Source of the DNA: CALGFH01 sp045807325
GTDB taxonomy: Bacteria > Actinomycetota > CALGFH01
Length of the DNA: 16,945 nucleotides
NCBI GenBank assembly: GCA_045807325.1
Contig: JBJMHP010000098.1
Location: forward strand, 1 to 16,945
Reading direction: 5' to 3'
The number at the start of each line of letters is the position of its first letter. Positions within the stretch are counted from its first letter, which is position 1. This document shows positions 14,287 to 16,945 of this stretch, in pieces. The notes under the pieces are model-generated. The model was not told the DNA's origin, ran no database searches, and worked only from the letters and a program-made list of their open reading frames with translations. The position numbers and the translations under genes were made by a program.

Positions 14287-15828
14287 GGTGGGCAGCACAT
14301 AGCGGATCTCGACCTCGCCGTCGGTGATGACCACGCGGTCGATGAGCAGCTCGACCAGCAGCCGCCGTTGGGCGAAGGTGGCGGTGGCTAGCCCGGCGCG
14401 GACGGTCTGGCAGAACGCCTCGATCCCATCGGCGACGGCGCGCAGCTCCAGGCGCTGCTCGGCGACGGCGTCCAGCTGGTGCTGCTGGGCCAGCAGCGTG
14501 GCCCGGCGGCGGTCCAGCGCTTGCCGCTTGCGTTCCAGCTCCGCCAGCTCGACCACCTCGGCCAGGTAGGCATCCAGCAGCCGCTGCTGTTGGCGCTCCA
14601 GCTGGCCCAGGGCCTGGCAGATGGTCTGCTGGCGGGCTTGGAGTTGCTGGGGTAGCCATGCCCCACCTCGTGCCCGCTCCAGCGCACCGGCGACCTGCGC
14701 GGGATCGGCCAGCAGCGCGCACAGGTCGGCCCAGACCAGCTCGTCCAGCTGCTCGGCGGGGATGTAACGGGCGCTGCAGCGCTGCCCCTGCGCTACCCGG
14801 AGCGCGTCGGTCCGCCCGCGGCACAAGTAATAGCGGTAGCCGGCCTGGGTCTGGCGCACGGTGCACGACAGCCGACACACCCCGCAGCTGACCAGCGCCC
14901 GCAGCAGATACTCATGGCGGGTGTTGCGCGCCGCGGTCTGCTGGTTGGTGTCCAGTTTGGCCTGCACCCGAGCGAAGGTCTCCTCCGAGACGATCTGGGG
15001 GACCGGCACCGCGATCCAGTCCTCCTGCGGCCGGGGGGCGTGGCTTTGGCCCGGCCCGACCGGCAACAGCGCCGACTTGCGCCGGCGGGCCGGCGCCACC
15101 CGGGTGCGGTTGGTCATCGCCCGGCCCTTGTAGGCGGGATTGCGGAGAATGCCGCGCACGCTGGCCGCGTTCCAGCACGGCTTGCCCATCGGCGTGGCCA
15201 CGCCCAGGCCCGTCAGCCGCTTGGCCAGCCGGTAGACGGTCGCCTGGGGCTCCAGATACCAGTCGAACAGCTGCGCCACCAGCACCGCCTCGCCCGGCTC
15301 CACTCGCACCCCGGCCGCATCCCTGGGTCGCTCTGGGTCCAGCCGATAGCCGAACGGCGGGGTGGTCCAGGGCAGCAGCGTGCCCGCCCGCAGCCGCGCC
15401 TGACGGCCGCGGCGCATCCGCTCGGCGATCAGCGTGCGCTCGTACTCGGCGACCGCCCCCCGGATCTGCAGCAGCAGCTGGTCGTGGGGGTCTTGGCTCA
15501 TCGGCCGGTCCAAGAACTCCACCCGGCAGCCATGCCGTCCAAGCTCCTCGATCAGCAGCACCTGGTGGACGTAGTTGCGGGCCAGCCGATCGGGCGCGGT
15601 GACCAGCACCAGGTCAACCTCGGCCAGCGCCGCCTGATCCCGCAGGCAGTCCAGGCCCGGCCGGCCAAGCTTGGCCCCGCTGTAGCCGTCGTCGCGGTAG
15701 ACGTGCTGCTCATCCAGCGTCCAGCCGCGGTCGGCGACCGCCGCACGGAGCCGGTCAAGCTGCTGCTCGATCGTCTGCGCCTGGGCTTGGCGGGTCGTGG
15801 AGACCCGCGCGTACACCGCGACGTCCAT
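13717..15828 (-). CDS. Large serine recombinase; only residues 1-531 belong to the element
   Basis: The N-terminal resolvase domain shows VAVYARVST with nucleophile S10 and R8, the APDRLARN motif (R81, R84) and EYERTLIAERMRRGR at 128-142. A recombinase domain follows (FGYRLDPERP ~159-168, ILRNPAYKGRA 227-237), then a zinc ribbon (C315, C318, C336, C351) and a coiled-coil-rich region (~395-465). The conserved end is LLIDRVVITDGEVEIRY and PFCQLRKDHL. Family knowledge: site-specific integrases and transposases cutting with a 2-bp stagger. AGGAGG lies 6 bases before the ATG. The element ends at codon 531; the open frame then runs 172 more codons antisense through the IS701 transposase, a tail unlikely to be native. 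Confidence 0.88.
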   Translation of the reverse strand: MDVAVYARVSTTRQAQAQTIEQQLDRLRAAVADRGWTLDEQHVYRDDGYSGAKLGRPGLDCLRDQAALAEVDLVLVTAPDRLARNYVHQVLLIEELGRHGCRVEFLDRPMSQDPHDQLLLQIRGAVAEYERTLIAERMRRGRQARLRAGTLLPWTTPPFGYRLDPERPRDAAGVRVEPGEAVLVAQLFDWYLEPQATVYRLAKRLTGLGVATPMGKPCWNAASVRGILRNPAYKGRAMTNRTRVAPARRRKSALLPVGPGQSHAPRPQEDWIAVPVPQIVSEETFARVQAKLDTNQQTAARNTRHEYLLRALVSCGVCRLSCTVRQTQAGYRYYLCRGRTDALRVAQGQRCSARYIPAEQLDELVWADLCALLADPAQVAGALERARGGAWLPQQLQARQQTICQALGQLERQQQRLLDAYLAEVVELAELERKRQALDRRRATLLAQQHQLDAVAEQRLELRAVADGIEAFCQTVRAGLATATFAQRRLLVELLIDRVVITDGEVEIRYVLPTSPDGPHPPFCQLRKDHLDAPAPARDPDQHGQRHRARGVAAVEGQLTGFVVAADHEPVLARLAVRSSLAMVEAEERPVVVAVALGALAARHLLPRPRRDMPEEGVGTLGGATEGHAVVAGDRQHIADLARLQLSPQPGVGAVDLVTSNPRRRDLDVQRTRDHPGGQRRLGRKPDLVGNADGLQALGIVGP
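14225..14250. other. Predicted attL of the serine-recombinase element
   Basis: Host sequence GCGCATC (14229-14235) meets the GA core (14236-14237) and the element arm GATGGTCT (14238-14245). The pentamer ATCGA at 14233-14237 is shared with the other end (16101-16105), so the crossover lies within it. GA is chosen because it is the exact centre of symmetry of the deduced attP. Confidence 0.7.
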
Positions 15829-16103
15829 CAGGCACCTCCTGGGCGATCGGCACCGGCCGGGGCAGGTCGGGTTGCTCGGTCCAGCGCACCAGCAGCTGGT
15901 AGACCTGATCCCAGCGGCGGTCGCTGTCGCGACGGGGGCTGAACTGGCGGCAGACGGTCCAAGACCGGGTCATGGGGCGCTCCTACCAGGACGGCATCAG
16001 TCTCAAGCCCCGATCGTCGCAAGCGGAGCGGCCGATGCCACCAGGTCAAGCCCATCCGCACGCGCCGTATGCAACAGAACTTGCCGTTTGTGATGAGACC
16101 ATC
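14236..16103 (-). mobile_element. 1868-bp minimal serine-recombinase element inserted in an IS701 transposase
   Basis: The ends are defined by the break in the transposase frame and the shared ATCGA. Joining the two ends gives attP AGACCATC-GA-GATGGTCT, perfect 8-bp arms about a 2-bp core, as expected for a serine recombinase. The rebuilt empty site GCGCATC-GA-AGAGCGC also has GCGC arms centred on the same GA. Cargo is one large serine recombinase plus a short overlapping ORF upstream, both on the minus strand. There is no accessory gene, which makes it close to the smallest self-mobile unit of this kind. The naming and the site specificity are inference from one copy. Confidence 0.8.
15755..15973 (-). 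CDS. Small ORF upstream of and overlapping the serine recombinase (72 aa)
   Basis: ATG at 15973 is preceded by AGGAG with 7-base spacing. The first ~45 residues (MTRSWTVCRQFSPRRDSDRR, then WDQVYQLLVRWTEQ) look protein-like, with a Trp/Gln-rich helix. The remainder overlaps the recombinase start by 74 bases in another frame and includes its Shine-Dalgarno, so translation could open that site for the recombinase. No family recognised; a leader peptide or a small regulator of the recombinase are possibilities. The 130 bases between it and the right end of the element contain TTGACC (minus strand) but no matching -10 I trust. Confidence 0.45.
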   Translation of the reverse strand: MTRSWTVCRQFSPRRDSDRRWDQVYQLLVRWTEQPDLPRPVPIAQEVPDGRRGVRAGLHDPPSPGADDRAAA

Positions 16104-16115
16104 GAAGAGCGCTTC
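16090..16115. other. Predicted attR of the serine-recombinase element
   Basis: Element arm AGACCATC (16096-16103) meets the GA core (16104-16105) and host sequence AGAGCGC (16106-16112). The transposase frame resumes here exactly: GAA (16104-16106) is E340, followed by GAG CGC TTC (E R F). Confidence 0.7.
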
Positions 16116-16430
16116 CAGACCGGCAAGGGCCTGTGCGGCCTGGACCAGCACCAGGTTCGCCGCTGGCACTCCTGGTACCGCTGGGTGACCCTGGCCATGC
16201 TCGCCCACGCCTTCCTGGTCGTTGCCGCCCAGGCCGAGCGTAGCCGCTCTCCCGCGTCACCCAAGCTGATCGAACTGTCCTGCAACGAGGTCAGCCACCT
16301 ATTCGCCGCCCTGGTCGCCCCGCCCGCTGACGATCACGCCCACCGGCTAGCCTGGTCGCTGTGGCGGCGACGCCATCAGGCACGCGCCCGGACCTGCCAC
16401 TACCGCCGACAAGCCGCCCGGGACCCATGA
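16104..16430 (+). pseudogene. IS701-family transposase, 3' fragment
   Basis: The last 108 codons of the transposase begin EERFQTGKGLCGLDQHQVRRW, continue through a hydrophobic helix (VTLAMLAHAFLVVAAQAE) and finish with the IS701 C-terminal block LIELSCNEVSHLFAAL and HRLAWSLWRRRHQARARTCHYRRQ. It is in frame with codon 339 of the 5' fragment, which proves that the two belong to one gene. An ATG-initiated frame at 15972 overlaps it but its first ~43 codons are element DNA. Confidence 0.88.
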
Positions 16431-16597
16431 AGATAACGGGTGCTTCGCGTTTGAGCGGGGAGGTGATGCTGCGCCGGCCAGCGTTGGCGGCTCCAGCAGT
16501 GGTCACGGACGCGGCTGCGAATTGGACCTTGCTGAGGAGCCGACTGCACTACGAGGATGGCGCCGCCACGAGACCTCTGGCCACAGAAAGGGAACCG

Positions 16598-16945
16598 ATG
16601 AGGACCTTGCACTTCGGCCTCCGTGTGGCCGATCTCGGGCGGTCGCTCGCGTTCTACACCGCCGTGGGCTACGAAGTGGTCGGAAGCGTCCCCGAAACCG
16701 CGTTCGGGCAGCTGACCATGCTGAAGCTCCCCGACGACGACTTCGTCACATCGAGCTGGCCCACGATCCCACCAACGGTGCGGCCGACCTCGGCACCGGC
16801 CTCAACCACTTCGTCATCAAGGTGGAGTCGATGGAGGCCACCATCACCGAGCTCGCCGCCAACGGCATCGACATCGAGGCACCCGAATCACCGGACGGCT
16901 CGGACGACTTTCTGACCTCGTGGATCACCGACCCGGACGGAAACC
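16598..16945 (+). pseudogene. VOC/glyoxalase-family protein with a 1-base deletion, running off the window
   Basis: The ATG at 16598 opens MRTLHFGLRVADLGRSLAFY, continuing TAVGYEVVGSVPETAF and KLPDDDFVT to about 16749: a VOC βαβββ unit with the metal-ligand His at residue 5. The frame then shifts. From 16750 another frame continues the same fold (IELAHDPTNGAADLGTGLNH, FVIKVESMEATITELAANGI, WITDPDGN). Adding one base near 16748-16750 would restore FVT-IELAHD, so one nucleotide has been lost. This is either a true pseudogene or an assembly error. Family knowledge: lactoylglutathione lyase or related metalloenzymes. GGGA lies 5 bases before the ATG. The gap 16431-16597 holds the presumed IS end and otherwise nothing clear. 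Confidence 0.72.

Larger units (their letters stand above)
13154..16450 (+). mobile_element. IS701-family insertion sequence (copy B), interrupted by a serine-recombinase element
   Basis: The transposase gene (13219-14235 plus 16104-16430) identifies the family. Candidate ends are an imperfect inverted repeat: ACGCGAAGCGCCAG at 13154-13167 and its partner CGGGTGCTTCGCGT at 16437-16450 (12 of 14 matching, 9 contiguous). They lie 65 bases before the start and 20 bases after the stop. I see no matching 4-bp target duplication, so the exact ends remain uncertain. Without the inserted element the IS would be about 1.43 kb, normal for IS701. Confidence 0.6.

Noticed and set aside
14914..15942. 342-residue plus-strand frame within the element
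   Set aside because: Antisense shadow of the serine recombinase, whose motifs (S10, zinc ribbon) show which strand is coding.
14236..16103. Group II intron, IStron or IS607-type insertion as an explanation of the interruption
   Set aside because: No reverse transcriptase, TnpB or intron-like ends; the only enzyme is a large serine recombinase with an N-terminal catalytic domain followed by a zinc ribbon, unlike the IS607 TnpA layout.
16508..16560. TTGCTG with a downstream GAGGAT as a promoter for the VOC gene
   Set aside because: The -10 match is poor and a similar pairing is easy to find by chance.
1..16945. CRISPR arrays, tRNA and rRNA genes
   Set aside because: No regularly spaced repeats of suitable length and no tRNA- or rRNA-like segments were noticed on reading; no dedicated scan could be run.

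Overview
The window is a very GC-rich, gene-dense stretch that looks actinobacterial. It carries a mycothiol-dependent-type DinB/MDMPI enzyme, an ABC-F/recO/uppS block, a deoC–aldehyde dehydrogenase pair and IS701-family insertion sequences of actinobacterial type. Several genes lack a convincing Shine-Dalgarno and instead have a -10-like hexamer just before the start codon. I cannot name a genus.

Layout. The first ~11.7 kb is ordinary chromosome. On the minus strand there is the 5' part of a HAD-IIA phosphatase (running off the left edge) and an unusual fusion of a cyclic-nucleotide-binding domain to a CoA-acylating aldehyde dehydrogenase (435-2198). Next on the plus strand come a 57-residue Arg-rich small ORF, an ABC-F ATPase, recO and uppS (stop/start overlap between the last two) and a tandem GNAT acetyltransferase. 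Three minus-strand genes follow: an MDMPI-type mycothiol-dependent enzyme, an unrecognised 221-residue protein and an exported AMIN-like protein. The plus-strand pair deoC and aldehyde dehydrogenase reads as a deoxyribose catabolic unit (aldol cleavage to acetaldehyde, then oxidation to acetate).

From the aldehyde dehydrogenase stop codon (11684) onward the DNA is accessory. The stop codon sits in a CTAG that abuts the end of a decayed IS701-family element (11685 to ~11936, minus strand). A corA metal-ion channel gene follows, then a second, different IS701-family element (about 13154-16450, plus strand), then a frameshifted VOC/glyoxalase gene that runs off the right edge.

The most notable object is nested in the second IS701. 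A 1868-bp element (14236-16103) whose only sizeable gene is a large serine recombinase has inserted with nucleotide precision into the transposase codon for its predicted catalytic glutamate (E340 of D113/D213/E340). Removing it restores an uninterrupted 447-residue transposase. The reconstructed attP is a perfect 8-bp inverted repeat around a GA dinucleotide, and that GA falls inside the GAA/GAG glutamate codon. The recombinase frame has no stop inside the element: in the integrated state it reads on antisense through the transposase, and in the predicted circle it would read all the way round to a TGA overlapping its own ATG. This looks like a minimal self-mobile element that parasitises, and disables, an insertion sequence at its active-site motif.
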